Notes under the pieces: generated by a model
Seen by the model: the letters and a program-made list of their open reading frames with translations, nothing else
What the model was told of the DNA's origin: nothing
Databases searched by the model: none
Part shown: one piece after another, positions 45,771 through 57,926 of the stretch
Layout: the number at the start of each line of letters is the position of its first letter
Numbering within the stretch: position 1 is the first letter of the stretch
Assembly (NCBI GenBank): GCA_029532625.1
Contig: JARFXM010000010.1
Coordinates: 1,488,001-1,552,000 of the forward strand
DNA from: Lomentospora prolificans
Taxonomy: Eukaryota; Ascomycota; Sordariomycetes; Microascales; Microascaceae
Length of the DNA: 64,000 bases
Direction: 5' to 3'
Made by a program: the position numbers and the translations under genes

Positions 45771-47917
45771 TCAGTAAGGCGGGTCCGGGATGAAGAACCT
45801 CTTGGCCAGCTCCAGCATGTCGATAATGGCTCGCCTGTCGCGGTCCTCGGGACGGTTCTTGTGCGGCCGCGTCCTTAGCTTCGCCGCCTCGGCAGCGGTG
45901 CAACCCCGCGCCATGTGAGGGCGACGTCCGTCGAGGGCGTCCGCGTCGGGTTCGCCACCGAATTTGCCGTGCTTGAGCTCAAAGAAGGTGGCGACGAAGC
46001 GGTTGAGGACGTCGCGCCTCCTCCTGGGGCCGTAGAGCTCTTCGCTGGAGAGCATTTCCTCGGAAATGACGCGGTCCCAGGCGCTGACGATCCTGCGGGA
46101 GGTGGCCACGACCTCCATGCAGTAGTTCTCGGCCTGCCTGCGGGTGAGGTGGGTGCTCTTGGGGTCGGCGGCGGCCTCGAGGCGGCGGAGCATCTCGTTG
46201 CGGCAGGTGGAGAAGCCGCCGGGGCGCCAGATGTGATCGATGGCGTGGAGGACCTGGCGGGCGTAGGCGCGGTCGATGGATTTGCGGGCCTCGGGGTCGT
46301 CGCCGGCGCGTTTGCGGAGGAGGCGGAACTGGTGGTGGGATTTGGCGGCTACGTCGATGTAGAGGCGGATGCACTCGAGGTCGGGGTCCGGGAGGGTGGC
46401 GATCATGATGTCGTAGATGGCGGCGGCGTTCTTGGGGGCGTTGGGGTTGACGTTGTCGAAGACGCAGGTCTCCAGGGCTATGCGGAAGGTCTTTTCGGTC
46501 ATGAAGGCCTTGGGCATGACCTTGAGAGTGGCGACGGTCTGGGCGCTCGAGTGGGATTTGCGGAGGATGCGGAGGAGGCCGTGCCAGTTGTTGGCGTCGG
46601 GCTCGATGCCGTAGGTTTCCGTCATGAACCTCCAGTACCGGAGCGCGAGGCGCGTGCGGCGCGAGCGGTCGAGGGCGTAGAGGATGAGCGAGAGGGTCTT
46701 GGTTGTGGGGGTGGGCAGGATGGGGGAGCGGGCGGCCGGGACTGTAGATTTCGGAGGGGGGCTCAGGTCCACGACGTCGGAGTCTTCGTTGATGTCGTTG
46801 TATTCCTTCTGCAGCCCTTCTTGCTCCAACTCTGCGTCTAGCTTCGGGATTCCCATGGCGTCCTGGAGGAGTTGGAAGACCTCCATCTTGGTTTCGTTAG
46901 AACCCAGGGTTAACATACGGCCCATGGAGAATACGAGCCCCTCGTCCACCACTATCTGCGCCGACTTGCGCTTCCGCATGACCTCTTCCCAGATGCGCCG
47001 GGCCTGCTCAAGGGTCTTGGCTATGGTTTGTTCGTGGGCTTCTGCCGTGTATCCAGTCTTGGCGGAGTGTTTGAGAGTCTCACCCTGGTGCTCGGCCCAC
47101 GCCCGTAGTCCGTTGAGAATGGTCGAGTACGTGAGTGCATCTGGTTTTCGTGTTTTGCTATCTATGGTGGCGGCTATGGACATCATCGAGTCAATATCCA
47201 GGGACCGCGCGCAGACCTCGAGCGCGGCGTTGAGGTGGATGACGTTTGGGGGTACGCGGGGGCTGTTGAGCATGGACATGTAGAGCTTGACTGCCTCGCC
47301 GACGGCCAGCTTGGGATGATTTGACCTGGCGCAGCCTTTGAAGAGCGTTGTATAGGTGAGAGCATTGGGGAGTTGACCTCGCTTTTTCATCTATTGTGGC
47401 TCTCATTGTCAGTCAAAGACGAGAGTGGGGGACTGGGGATTAAACAGGATTGACACACCTCGTTGTAGAGCTTGAAGGCGGCGTGAAGTCTTTGGTGCTT
47501 GAGCTGGTAGTCAATTAGGTGGTTCCATGCCGCAGGGACCTGCATATCCTTGCTAGCTATCCGAACCAAACCGGCAGCCTCCGCGAGACGGTCCTTTTCC
47601 AACCGGCCGGTGACGGCTTGAGCCAACTTCCACGGATCCTGGAGGCCGTGGTTGTACTCGATTGTTAAATTCTTCATTGCCTTCTTTCCAAGCTGATTCG
47701 TGTCCTTTACTTCCACGACAGTCGGGGTATCGAGTGAATTGAGAATGGCAGCTACGCCCACTCGCTCCTTGGCTTTGGCCGCGGTAACAATGGAACGGTC
47801 TTGGAGGAGCGTTTGCCATGGTGAGACGGTCGCCGGCGTGAGGTAGGCTGAACGAACAGGGTACCTAGTGAAGCCTGCTCGGCAAGCTTGCCGTATGCAG
47901 TGTTGACGGGCTAACAT
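45771..47917 (-). CDS. mitochondrial pentatricopeptide-repeat protein
   Basis: Exons 47917-47459 and 47390-45771 (68-nt phase-0 intron, GTGTGT donor, AATAG acceptor) give 692 residues. The N-terminus (MLARQHCIRQACRAGFTRYP) is Arg-rich, lacks acidic residues and looks like a mitochondrial presequence. PPR-type helix pairs are visible, for example the splice-restored KLYNE-MKKRGQLPNALTYTT, then VPPNVIHLNAALEVCARSLD and KPDALTYSTILNGLRAW. This suggests organellar RNA binding; fungal relatives are often called Ccm1-like, but orthology is not shown. The C-terminal half is helical and charged, and that part of the gene is strikingly GC-rich, with a long open frame on the opposite strand. An ATG 35 codons upstream is possible. 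It is divergent from pol1. Confidence 0.85.
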
Positions 47918-48524
47918 GTTGAGGGCGTGGTCATGATCCGGAGAGAACGAATGTGGGCTTGGCAATCTCCTCGTCGAGGAAGAGAGGGTCTGTTGTCTAG
48001 CAATAGGTGCTGAATGTCGCAAGTTTAGTCGAAGAAAAAATTAGTGCAGCCACAATTCTTATCTTATCGGACGCCACATTGTGGTTTGTGTGGTTGTCCC
48101 ACATCGCCAGGTGGTGTGTGCATATTATAGCGGGGATGTCAGACAGAAGGACTGCCAGCCAACCAGACGTCAGTATGGGCTGGCCAGAAGACGCGACAGT
48201 GGTACGTGCACTACGCGTCGCTCGCGATATTATTTTACCCCAGCGTCAATTGAACGAATTCTAGCACGATGTGGGTCCCTAGCAGGACGCGACACGCGCC
48301 TACTTTAATGACTTTTACCGAGTCGAGATAAAGTACCAGAAGTCCATCATGTCCACTTTGACTCCGTCCCCGTTCACACAACAACCTCCCTCAAAGTAGG
48401 ACAGCAGCAACAGAACTGCATCACACCCCTCTTCCTCTCATCCAGCGAGCCGTGATACACACATCTCAGTTGCACATTGTCATGATCATCTAGTTCTGCC
48501 AGTTCATTTCGTTGTCCAGCAGCC
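47918..48524. promoter_or_regulatory. divergent promoter of PPR gene and pol1
   Basis: 607 bp between the two start codons. It includes the ACGCG cluster listed next. Confidence 0.6.
48190..48298 (+). promoter_or_regulatory. cluster of MCB-like ACGCG sites upstream of pol1
   Basis: ACGCG cores occur at 48191 (GACGCGAC), 48213 (ACGCGTC, containing the palindrome ACGCGT), 48287 and 48294 (GACGCGACACGCG). They lie 227-334 bp before the pol1 ATG. ACGCGT is the MluI cell-cycle box bound by MBF, which drives G1/S transcription of replication genes including POL1 in yeast. The sites are seen; the regulation is inferred. Confidence 0.6.
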
Positions 48525-51500
48525 ATGGCCAAGCTCGACAGGCGCTCCAAGCTCGCCGAGCTTAAGGCTCTCAGAAAGGCGGGAAAGAAGGTCTTCGACA
48601 CGTATCAGGTCGAGGACGCGCCTTCGCTGTATGAAGAGGTCGATGAGGACGGATACAAGAAGATTGTCCGTGGACGACTTGATCAGGATGACTTTGTCGT
48701 TGACGACAATGGCGAGGGGTACGCCGACGATGGGCGTGAGGAGTGGGATAGAGCCCCTCAGTATGGCTCGGAGAGTGAAGACGAGATGATGGCGCGCGGA
48801 AGGCCCAGCAAAGCAGGTGTGTGGCCTTGGTCCTCTTCAGTTTCTCTATTGTCAATTTGTCTCGGGAACCAATTACTGATTGCCCTGTTAAACAGCCAAG
48901 AAGCAAAAGGAGGATGACAAGGCGAAACGCGATGCCAATGACCGCGATATCACCGAGTTCTTCACAAAGGGTGCTGCAAAGGCTCAGCCCAAAGCCAAGG
49001 TACGCCATCTTGCACATGTCGGTGACTACATTCAACCCCACGGGCCCTAACCAGCGTCAATTTTAGGTGGTCAAAACGAAAGAGGACGATGATTTCCTGG
49101 CTGGCCTTCTCGGCGAGGTCGACACCAACATTCCCGCACCAGCTCCCCGCTCGAGCAAGCGAAGCAGATCTCCGGCGCCACGAAGGGTTCGCGTCATATC
49201 CCCTGAGCCCGCCGCAAAGAAGAAGAAGGTGGTCGATAATAGACTCCCGTCCCCCGACCTCGACGACAACCTTGGTATTCCCACCATGGACGATCCTATC
49301 CCATCCGACATCCCCATGAGTGACCCCGCGCCCTCATCACCCACCGTCAAGGTTGCGGAGCGCAAGGCCCACATTAAGGAAGAGCCCCAAAGCGATGAGG
49401 ACGACGAGGAGATGATGGAAATTGCCCACGTTGGCAGCGTAGCGACGACGAGCGTCAACATCGCCGGATCCAAGCCCGTTAGGAAGGAAATTAAGCGCGA
49501 AGATTACCCCACACCGGCAAGCTCCTCCCCTCCCGTAGCTCTACAGACCGCGGCTGCTGTCGACTCTTCTTCGTGGAACGAACTCAATGATAGGCTCAAT
49601 GTCGTCACCTCAACCCCGAACCCCGCGACACGCATCATTGGCAAGATTGACCCCAACGATGCCACTGAAGAGGATGGCAGTGTCTTAATGTTCTGGACCG
49701 ACTACACCGAAGTCAACGGCAGTCTCTGCCTCTTCGGCAAAGTTCTGAACAAAAAGACAAACACCTACGTCAGCTGCTTCGTACGAGTTGACAACATTCT
49801 CCGCAAGCTCTACTTCCTGCCTCGTCAGTACCGCCTCGAATATGGCGCTGAGACCGATCAGGAGGTTACCATGGGGGATGTCTTCGAGGAGGTCGATGAC
49901 ATCATGACCAGCATGAATGTTGGCTACCACAAAATTAAGCCGTGTACGAGGAAATACGCCTTTGAGCTCCGTGATGTCCCTAAAGAAGCCAAGTATCTGA
50001 AACTACTATACCCCTACACGAGTAAGTTGCTTTCTACATGCCCAACCTGATACCCGTTCTCCTCTGACATCTGCTGCAGAACCCCAGCTAGATCCCAGCA
50101 GAGTCGGCAAGACGTACTCTCACGTCTTCGGCACCAATACAGCGCTCTTCGAGCAATTCGTGCTCTGGAAGAATGTCATGGGCCCTTGTTGGCTCAAGAT
50201 CCAGGACCCCGATTTCTCTACTTTGAAGAATGCGTCTCACTGCAAACTAGAGATCCAGGTCGATCACCCCAACGCCATCGCGCCCGTTAGTGAGAACCTA
50301 AATATGGAACCTCCTCCTTTCACCATGATGAGCATCGCTATGCGCACCACCTTCAACGCGCGCGACAACAAGCAGGAGATCCTCGCCCTTAGCGCTAGGA
50401 TTTACGAGGACGTCGGCTTGGGAGACACGGTACCGGCTGAACAGCTACCCTGCAGGACATTCACCCTCATTCGGCCCAATGGTTCCGCGTTCCCCATGGG
50501 CTTTGAGGGAATGGCGAAAAAGAGAAACAAAGGCCTCATCAAGACTATGAGGCAAGAAAGTGATATGCTCTCCTTTTTCCTCGCCCAGGTCGACGTAGTG
50601 GACCCTGACATCATTTTGGGCCATCAGCTCGAGGGCGTAGATTACAGTATTCTCCTAAACCGTCTCTACGAGAAGAAGACGCACCATTGGTCCCGTCTCG
50701 GTCGCTTGAGGCGGTCCCAATGGCCATCTCAAATCGGCAAGGTTGGCGGAAACGTCTTCGCCGAGCGTCAAGTCATTGCGGGCCGCTTACTTTGCGATCT
50801 CGGCAATGATGCTGGCAAGTCCATCATGTTCAAGTGTCAGTCGTGGAGCCTGACTGAGATGTGCAACCTGTATCTTCCCGGAAACAACCGCCGGAGAGAC
50901 GTGGATAACGAGGTCGCTCTCAAGACCTGGGCCACCAGCAAGGACGGCCTCATGGACTACGTCACGCATATGGAGACCGATACATACTTCATTGCCGCCC
51001 TTGCTTTGCAGATTCAGATGCTGCCATTGACCAAGGTCCTGACGAACCTCGCCGGTAACTCGTGGGCGAGGACACTTACTGGTACTCGCGCCGAGCGAAA
51101 TGAGTACATTCTGCTCCACGAGTTCCACCGGAACAAATACATTTGCCCTGACAAACAAACCTTCCGCGGCCGCCAGAAGATGGAAGAGGAGAACCAAGAA
51201 GAAGGCGAGACCAAGAAGAAAGACAAGTACAAGGGTGGCTTGGTGTTTGAGCCCGAGAGAGGCCTCTACGACAAATTCGTGCTTGTCATGGACTTTAACT
51301 CCCTATACCCCTCTATTATCCAGGAGTTTAACATTTGCTTCACCACCGTCGACCGGAATCTACTGGTAAGACCAAAGCCATAAGAACAAAGGAAATGATG
51401 GAAGCTAACACGACGAATAGCCCGAGGATGACGAGGATGCCGTACCTGAGGTGCCAGCAGAACAAGATCTTGGAATCCTTCCCAAGCTCATTTCCACTCT

Positions 51501-53178
51501 TGTCAACCGCCGTCGTCAGGTCAAGTCGCTGATGAAAGACAAGAGCGCCACTCCCGAGCAGCTAGCCACCTGGGATATCAGGCAGCTTGCGCTTAAACTA
51601 ACAGCCAACTCTATGTACGGTTGTTTGGGTTATTCCAGATCGCGGTTCTACGCCCGCCCCCTCGCTATCCTCACTACCTATAAGGGCCGTGAGATTTTGC
51701 GCAGCACCAAGGAGCTTGCCGAGAGCCAGTCACTCCAAGTCATCTACGGTGATACCGATTCCGTCATGATCAACGCCAATGTGGATAACATTGCCGATGC
51801 GCTCAAGGTGGGCAGGGAGTTCAAGAAGATGGTCAACGATCGGTACAAGCTCCTGGAGATCGACATTGACAACGTCTTTAGGCGCATTCTTCTCCAGGCC
51901 AAGAAGAAGTATGCTGCGATCAATCTTGTCGAGAAGGACGGCAAGTGGGTTGAGAAGATGGAAGTCAAGGGTCTCGATATGAGGCGTCGAGAGTACTGTG
52001 CGCTCTCCAAGGATATCTCGAACCGCGTGTTGAACGAGATTCTCTCGGGGGACGAGACTGAGGTGGCCGTGGGCCGCATCCACGAGTACCTTAGGGAGAT
52101 CTCTGGCAAGATGCGAGAGAAGGAGATTCCTACTGGCAAATACATCATCTTCACCCAGCTCGGTAAGGCGCCAGCCGAATATCCCAATGCCGATTCGATG
52201 CCCCAGGTTCAGGTTGCGCTACGCGACATCGCACGAGGCAAGACGGTGCGCAAGGGTGACGTGATTTCCTACATCATCACAGGCGACTCGAGCTCATCCG
52301 AGCCTGCTCCCAAGCGTGCGTACGCGCCTCCTGATGTCATGAAGGCCGATTCTGGCCTCTCGCCAGACGTTGAGTGGTATATTGGCAAGCAGATCTTCCC
52401 TCCCGTGGAGCGTCTCTGCGCCAACATCACCGGCACCTCCACCGCCCAACTCGCGGAGAACCTTGGCCTCGACATCAAGCGCTACGCCCAGACCACCTCC
52501 CACCAGTCGTTGTTCAACAACGACAACGAGATCCACCCTCTCGAATCTCAGATCCCCGACCACGTGCGGTTTGCCGAGTGCGAGCGCCTCTCGCTTCGCT
52601 GCCGCACCTGTAAGGAGTCTACCGTATTCGAGGGCCTCGTCCAGACGCCCGACCTCATCACCCCCAAGGGCGTCGTGTGCGGCAAGTGCAAGGCCGCCAT
52701 CCCCGTCCTCTCCATTGTGGCGCAGGTCGAGCACGCCGTGCGCCAGCACACCAGCAGGTATTACGAGGGCTGGCTAGTCTGCGAGGATTCTTCATGCGGC
52801 GCGCGCACCCGCCAGATGAGCGTCGCCGGCTCACGGTGTCTCGGTCCTCGCGGCCTCGCCCGCGATTGCTCCGGCAAGATGCGCTACGAGTATAGCGAGA
52901 AGGCTATCTACAACCAGCTCCTGTACTTTGCTTCGCTCTGGGACGTTGACAACGCACGCTCGAATGTGGCAAAGGAGTCGTCCGAGCTGCCGGCTAGCTT
53001 GCGCGACGAGGTCCTCGCCCGCTCCGAGCAGAACCGTAAGAGGTTCGGCACGGTCAAGGGCGTCGTGGACCGGTACCTCGAGAAGTGCGGTAGGCAGTGG
53101 GTCTCCATGGATAAGCTGTTTGCCAAGCTCGGACCCATCTCCATCAACGCGTCCAAGGACGTTGAGGTCAGGGTATGA
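48525..53178 (+). CDS. pol1: DNA polymerase alpha catalytic subunit
   Basis: Family B polymerase of the primase complex that extends RNA primers at replication initiation. Five exons (48525-48816, 48896-48999, 49067-50021, 50080-51365, 51421-53178; introns 79, 67, 58 and 55 nt) encode 1464 residues, normal for the family. The N-terminal p180 domain begins RSKLAELKALRKAGKKVFDT. An acidic and basic linker carries a PIP-like DITEFFTKG near residue 116. The exonuclease-like region includes VDVVDPDIILGHQL without a complete proofreading set, as expected. Polymerase motifs: VMDFNSLYPSIIQEFNI (about 855), KLTANSMYGCLGY (about 940), YGDTDSVMI (about 990). C-terminal zinc motifs: CRTC/CGKC and CEDSSC/CSGKM (about 1270-1370). 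All catalytic aspartates are present. The ATG at 48525 follows the divergent promoter. Confidence 0.96.
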
Positions 53179-54095
53179 GGCAGACAGTAGTAGGACGCTT
53201 TGTTGAGCACGTCGTTTTCCGTTGTGTGTTTGTCACGGTTGGATCGGGAGGTTTTTTTCACAATGCTTTTTATTGGGGCTCAGGGGGTCATAATAACGGC
53301 GTTTGGAAGGGTTGGGTGCGCGCATTGCGGATGTATTATTCTTAGGAACGAGTAATGGTCTTATAATTCCATCATTGTCTATGAGAAGCTGTAAAGCTTT
53401 GGTTACTGAAAATGCATTCGATGCATCACATCAATAGAAGAGATTGCCACTCCCGTGTCCATAAAGTCCACATTTACAGGAGCAAGGCTGCTCGATACGA
53501 GCCTTGTTTTCGGGGCCAAGTGTATTCCACGAGCGTAGGTATGGATCCAGATAACAAGAGAAGCTGCGAGTTCCAAGACTTAGATGTCGACGTAAGCTCA
53601 GCCTTTTTTTCCCCTCAAGATCTCCCCGGATCCACGACTCTGTTGATGACGAGCCCGTAATACTCTTTCAAGAAGCTCTTGGGATGGGATTTCGTACGAA
53701 TTACCGCCAATAAGACATTACATCACTGGGGCTCACCAGGGCCTGCACAAGGACTGAAATGACAGAAGGTAAGGATTGGGGAAGAACCATTATTGAACCT
53801 ATGGGATCCGGTGGAAACTAGGCCATCGTGACACGTCTGTCCCTGGGCTACATCTCACTCGCCCCTTATCTGTTTAAGGATAAGCCAAGTGAGAAGAAAC
53901 AATGTCAACGCAAATGATCCGCGAGCGGGACAAGAATGGGTCTTCTAAAATCAAGACAACTAGAACCCTTGCGAATGTCCTTTCTCGAATAAAACAAACT
54001 CCACTGTGGCCATGATAACAGTCTGGTACTGATGAATTGGGCACAGCTCCAGATGGCCAGCCAAATTCCTCCGAGTCGAAAATGTGGCTCTATAT
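53179..54095. other. 3' region of pol1
   Basis: About 0.9 kb holding both pol1 and minus-strand gene 3' ends. Nothing else could be supported. Confidence 0.5.
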
Positions 54096-55831
54096 CTATA
54101 GGGTCTCCAGGTTCTTCCTGGGTAGGTGTATTGACCGGGCTACTCTCGCTTCGCCCTCAGTGTCGGCCCATGCTTGCCTATACTTTGGGTTTTTTGCATC
54201 GAATTTCACGGCCAGTTCTCTTAGCATCCTAATTTGGTACCTGTGGTACCCAAGGTCATCGACGAATTTTCCATACTGGTGCGCTCGCTGGATCGTAACA
54301 CTGAGGGTGCGGCAAAAGGTCCGGCTGGATGGCTCTGTCTGCCTCTCCTCTGCCACAGCTTCATAAAACACGCGAATTCTCTGCAAGTGTGAATAGAACC
54401 TCTGTTTGTAAGCCAGCAGCGCTGCAAGGGTAACCCAGATTGGCGGATGGTCATCAGGAATAGCATCTAGAGTCTTTTGGTGAAGCGCATTATTCACGCC
54501 ACATCCCTCGAAAAAGCACCACGTATCGAAGGACTCGGTGGCCGGGCAACGTTCACGAGACGTACCAGTTATGGGATGGATGAAAAACTCGACGTCCCCG
54601 TCTGGAGTCAGACGGGCATCCGTAATGAAGAAGCTCTCATGGATAAAGGCATCATCATGATCGTAAAGGTGTAATACTAGATCGTCCTGTGGCAGCACAC
54701 CATCTCTGCCCAACGCCTTTTCCCGACGCAGTTGTCCTCGGGTCCGCGATGCAATCACGTCCGGCTTTCGATCTCCTGAAATTCTTCCAGACCCAAGAAC
54801 GTCAAGGTCTGCATCCGCAAGGGCATTGCAAATCTGCTTGGGTGAAAACATATCGTCTGTCCAGCGCAGGTTCGCGTTGTTGTTCACCCGCTGCTTCAGA
54901 TCGACCAGCGCCGCGAGCCAATCAAGAAAGTCTTGAGGGGCCGTGTTTTCCCTGAGGCATCCGGAGAGGGGAGCCGCATATCTCCGCTCCGCCCCAGACC
55001 GCCAGTACTGTACATAAACTTTGAGCCGAATCCCTTTCAGTCGCAAAAACATCCTGGTCGCGTCCTGGCTCAATCCACACCGAAACCCGATGAGCATCGT
55101 AAGTGAGCGAAGCTTGGAACACTGCGACAACAAGATTATGCAACTTTCGACTGTCCTGGGAAAGCTGCTAAGCCTGCTAGGGACGTAATGCATCTCAAAA
55201 ATAATGCTCCTGATAGCATTTTGCTTCGCCGGCGTTATGGCAGCCAGAAAGTCTCGAAGGCGATTGAGGGTCCTAAAGTGAAACGTTGTTCGCTAGATTG
55301 AACACCAGGAGTTAGCTTTGAGCGCCCCAGCCAAGCCGAGCAACGTATTGGAGAAACCTACAGAATAGAGCACTGGATATGCGTCTAAGTCAATGCGAAG
55401 TTGCTTGCAGGTTGCTCTGAGAGCGTTCCACGTGGGAAAGGGGTCTACATAACTAGGCGGCTGCAGCGGCGCGCTGCCAGGGCCCGGAGTCGCCCCTTGT
55501 AATCCGTAATATGTAATGCTCTCATTTTCGGATTCAGGAAACTTCACATCATCTACCCTTACTGGCCGAAACACGTTTGACCTCGGCGCAACTTGTTTGG
55601 GTTCTATGCAGAACTTTTCTCGCCCACCCATGGCAAGTTCGTATATCATAATGCGGATCTGAGAGAGCAACGCTGGGTTAGTTTTGTGACTGAATGCATT
55701 GACCCACGTATACCACGTACTTCTAGGGGAAGCTTCAAGAATAGCGAGGTTTCAGCTTCATCCCCTAGCTTGGGGGACCAGGTATTCCTTGAATCCATAG
55801 ACTCAAATATTTGTGACTCGGCAGTCACCAT
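54096..55831 (-). CDS. 2EXR/DUF7730-like fungal protein
   Basis: Exons 55831-55721, 55658-55362 and 55292-54096 (introns 62 and 69 nt, both phase 0) give 534 residues. The first junction restores SLFLKLPLE-IRIMIYELAMGG, the F-box-like opening typical of the abundant fungal 2EXR/DUF7730 proteins. The second gives YPVLYS-RTTFHFRTLNRLRDFL and then NAIRSIIFEMHYVPS, also typical (a small domain, then a 'residues that define an interval' block). The rest is mixed helical, with no catalytic motif. These proteins form large, variable families of unknown function, so this may belong to an accessory segment between pol1 and the PH gene. The start at 55831 is the first ATG in frame. Confidence 0.78.
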
Positions 55832-56634
55832 GCTGCGGGAAGTTTGGCGTTTGACGGACGCTCTATGAATGGTGTAGGTTGATGCTAAGGTAGACTTTGG
55901 AGCTTATTAGCAGTGAGCTAGTAGAAGTATTGCCATGCTTCTCTCGATTCAGATTTACAATAATCACAAGCCCCTAGGCTAGGTTAGAGAATTTGGCCTT
56001 TTAACTAGCCCTAGCCTCCGGACACTCTTGACATCGCCAGAAGGCAGAGGAGAGTAAAAATAGAAACAGTTCAACAAGGCCGAGTGAAGCACAGCATCAG
56101 AGGCAGATATCGTCCACCAGTGTCACTGACCTGGGGTATTGAGGATTAAAAAGGACGATGCGAAATAACTTACCTCGCGCGGATCTGTCAGTCCTAGGGC
56201 CCTCGTGTGAGCGTATAGGAGTGTTTCGAGAACCCAGCGAATTAGGTGCAGTCAAATGGTTGGGTGCAGAAACGCTTCGTAGTGTATGATCATAGCAGTT
56301 GCTATTGATTCTTGAGCAGTGATAGACTTCAGGACTGTGTTTGGGTAATGATGATCCATCGGAGGATTATCGTTGGAAAGGAGGTAGGGTAGTGTAGGAG
56401 GGAGTGTTTGGATGGGATTAGGGTGTGTTTTGGGGGGGAAGATGAAATCGTCCTCGCTAGCCTAAGCACGGTTGGCTACCAAGTCGGGATGCCTTTGCTT
56501 AATATTTTCCGTTGGAAGGAGCGATATTGTAGTGTCATACAGGATCTAGAAGGTACGATGGGGAAGGAACTGAGCTGATAGAGTTATGTATTCCAGTGCT
56601 TGACGAATGACTAGGGAGTTGATAGCCCCTTACT
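55832..56634. other. intergenic region
   Basis: About 0.8 kb. No coding or RNA signal was recognised; it should include the promoter of the minus-strand gene at 54096-55831. Confidence 0.5.
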
Positions 56635-57926
56635 TCAACCTGCTCGGCTACCAAGGACACAGCTAAGAGCATGGGTTTTGAAGAAATCTTCATCCTTGGC
56701 CCAAGCTGCTGTTAGAATATCTCTCCCCTCGCGAGCAACTCCCTCGACCTGTTCGGGCGTTCCCCATCCGGCAACTGTGGTGCCAAAGCAGAGGAGATGA
56801 GCACCGACAGTCACCAGGGCCCTAAACGCAAAATCTTTGTCTACTGCCCCGTAGCCCGAGCAGAAGCCCTTGATGATCCATAGCCCAGCATCAAGATCCT
56901 TGTATAGCTTAAGCTCATACAACTCGGCGATCATCTGGCCGATATCCGCAGGAATTATGCCCAACTGGAACATCTCCCAGTCGACAACGAATACTTCCCT
57001 CTGAGGCGCATCACCGGCCGGAGACTCCTCAGAAAGCAATACACTGCGATGTAAAGAGTTAGGCTTGTCGAATAAAATTGCGGCAGGGTGGCTTTAGGAT
57101 GGAAGTGCGATTCAAGTACTTACTTTCCCGTCCAGAAATCTCCGTGCACGACGCTCAGCGTGTCATTGTCTGCTATCTCCTGGGCGGTCGCGCGGCCGAC
57201 CTCCTCCAGGAGCGCTTTGCTATCACTCAGGATATCGGGGAAGCTCTCTATTCTGGAAGCAAGGCTGCCATAGTTGATATACTGTTTGATGCCTTGAAGC
57301 TGTTTATTCCGTGCGGCCAGTTCTCGTAGGTGAATCTGGTCTTTGTCATTGACCCACGTATGGAAGCTTCGCAGCCACTTTCCCAAAGCGACACCTAGAG
57401 ATGTACAGGACGATTCGAGGGAGGGCGTAGGCGTAGGAAAGTGGTCCAAGGCATATTCCTTCAAACTCCGAGCCGCGGGTTTGTATTCCTGGATGTGGTT
57501 ACGCAAAGCAGGATCGAAGTGGATGGACTTTGGGGTCCTAACGGTCCAGTCTCCGTCCCGAGCCGGAGGAAAGGCAGTTAGTTTTTGGAGAATGAGAACC
57601 TCGATTTCCTTCTCGTCGATCAGTTGCTGAGGTCAAAATGCATCGATGAAGATGGCACGGCTTACACAGCGGTCCGTGGAGATCTTGAAATCTGGGTTCC
57701 CTGCCACGAATCCTTCTCCGTGCTTTATGACTACTTCCCTAGTGCCGTCTGGAAGCGGCGTCTTCAGGACAGCGTGGAAGATGAAGTTGGCATTTCCGCC
57801 GCTCAGAGGCCGTAGAACTAGGACTTCGTAGGGAGTCCTAGTCAACTGGGCTGTCAGGTCCGCGAGCGCCTTTTCAGCACCGGGGAAGTTGCTTCCACCC
57901 GCGCCGGTTACTTGAAGGGGACTCAT
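56635..57926 (-). CDS. APH-family phosphotransferase-like protein
   Basis: Protein-kinase-like small-molecule phosphotransferase (aminoglycoside phosphotransferase/choline-kinase fold); the substrate is unknown. Exons 57926-57666, 57626-57124 and 57043-56635 give 390 residues. The N-terminal lobe has LRPLSGGNANFIFHAVL and REVVIKHGEG, with the ATP-binding Lys. The second junction (aa|t) restores VVHGDFWTGNVLL, the catalytic Brenner-type motif, followed by VFVVDWEM with the metal-binding Asp. The first intron (57665-57627, GTAAGC...CTCAG) is only 39 nt; without it an in-frame TGA would stop translation. Length, motifs and order fit an intact enzyme. Fungal homologues are variable in number and often annotated only as 'phosphotransferase family'. 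The start was set at 57926. Confidence 0.83.

Noticed and set aside
45915..46841. 308-codon open frame antisense to the PPR gene
   Set aside because: Caused by the GC-rich third positions of the PPR coding strand. Its Gly/Val/Glu-rich translation has no domain.
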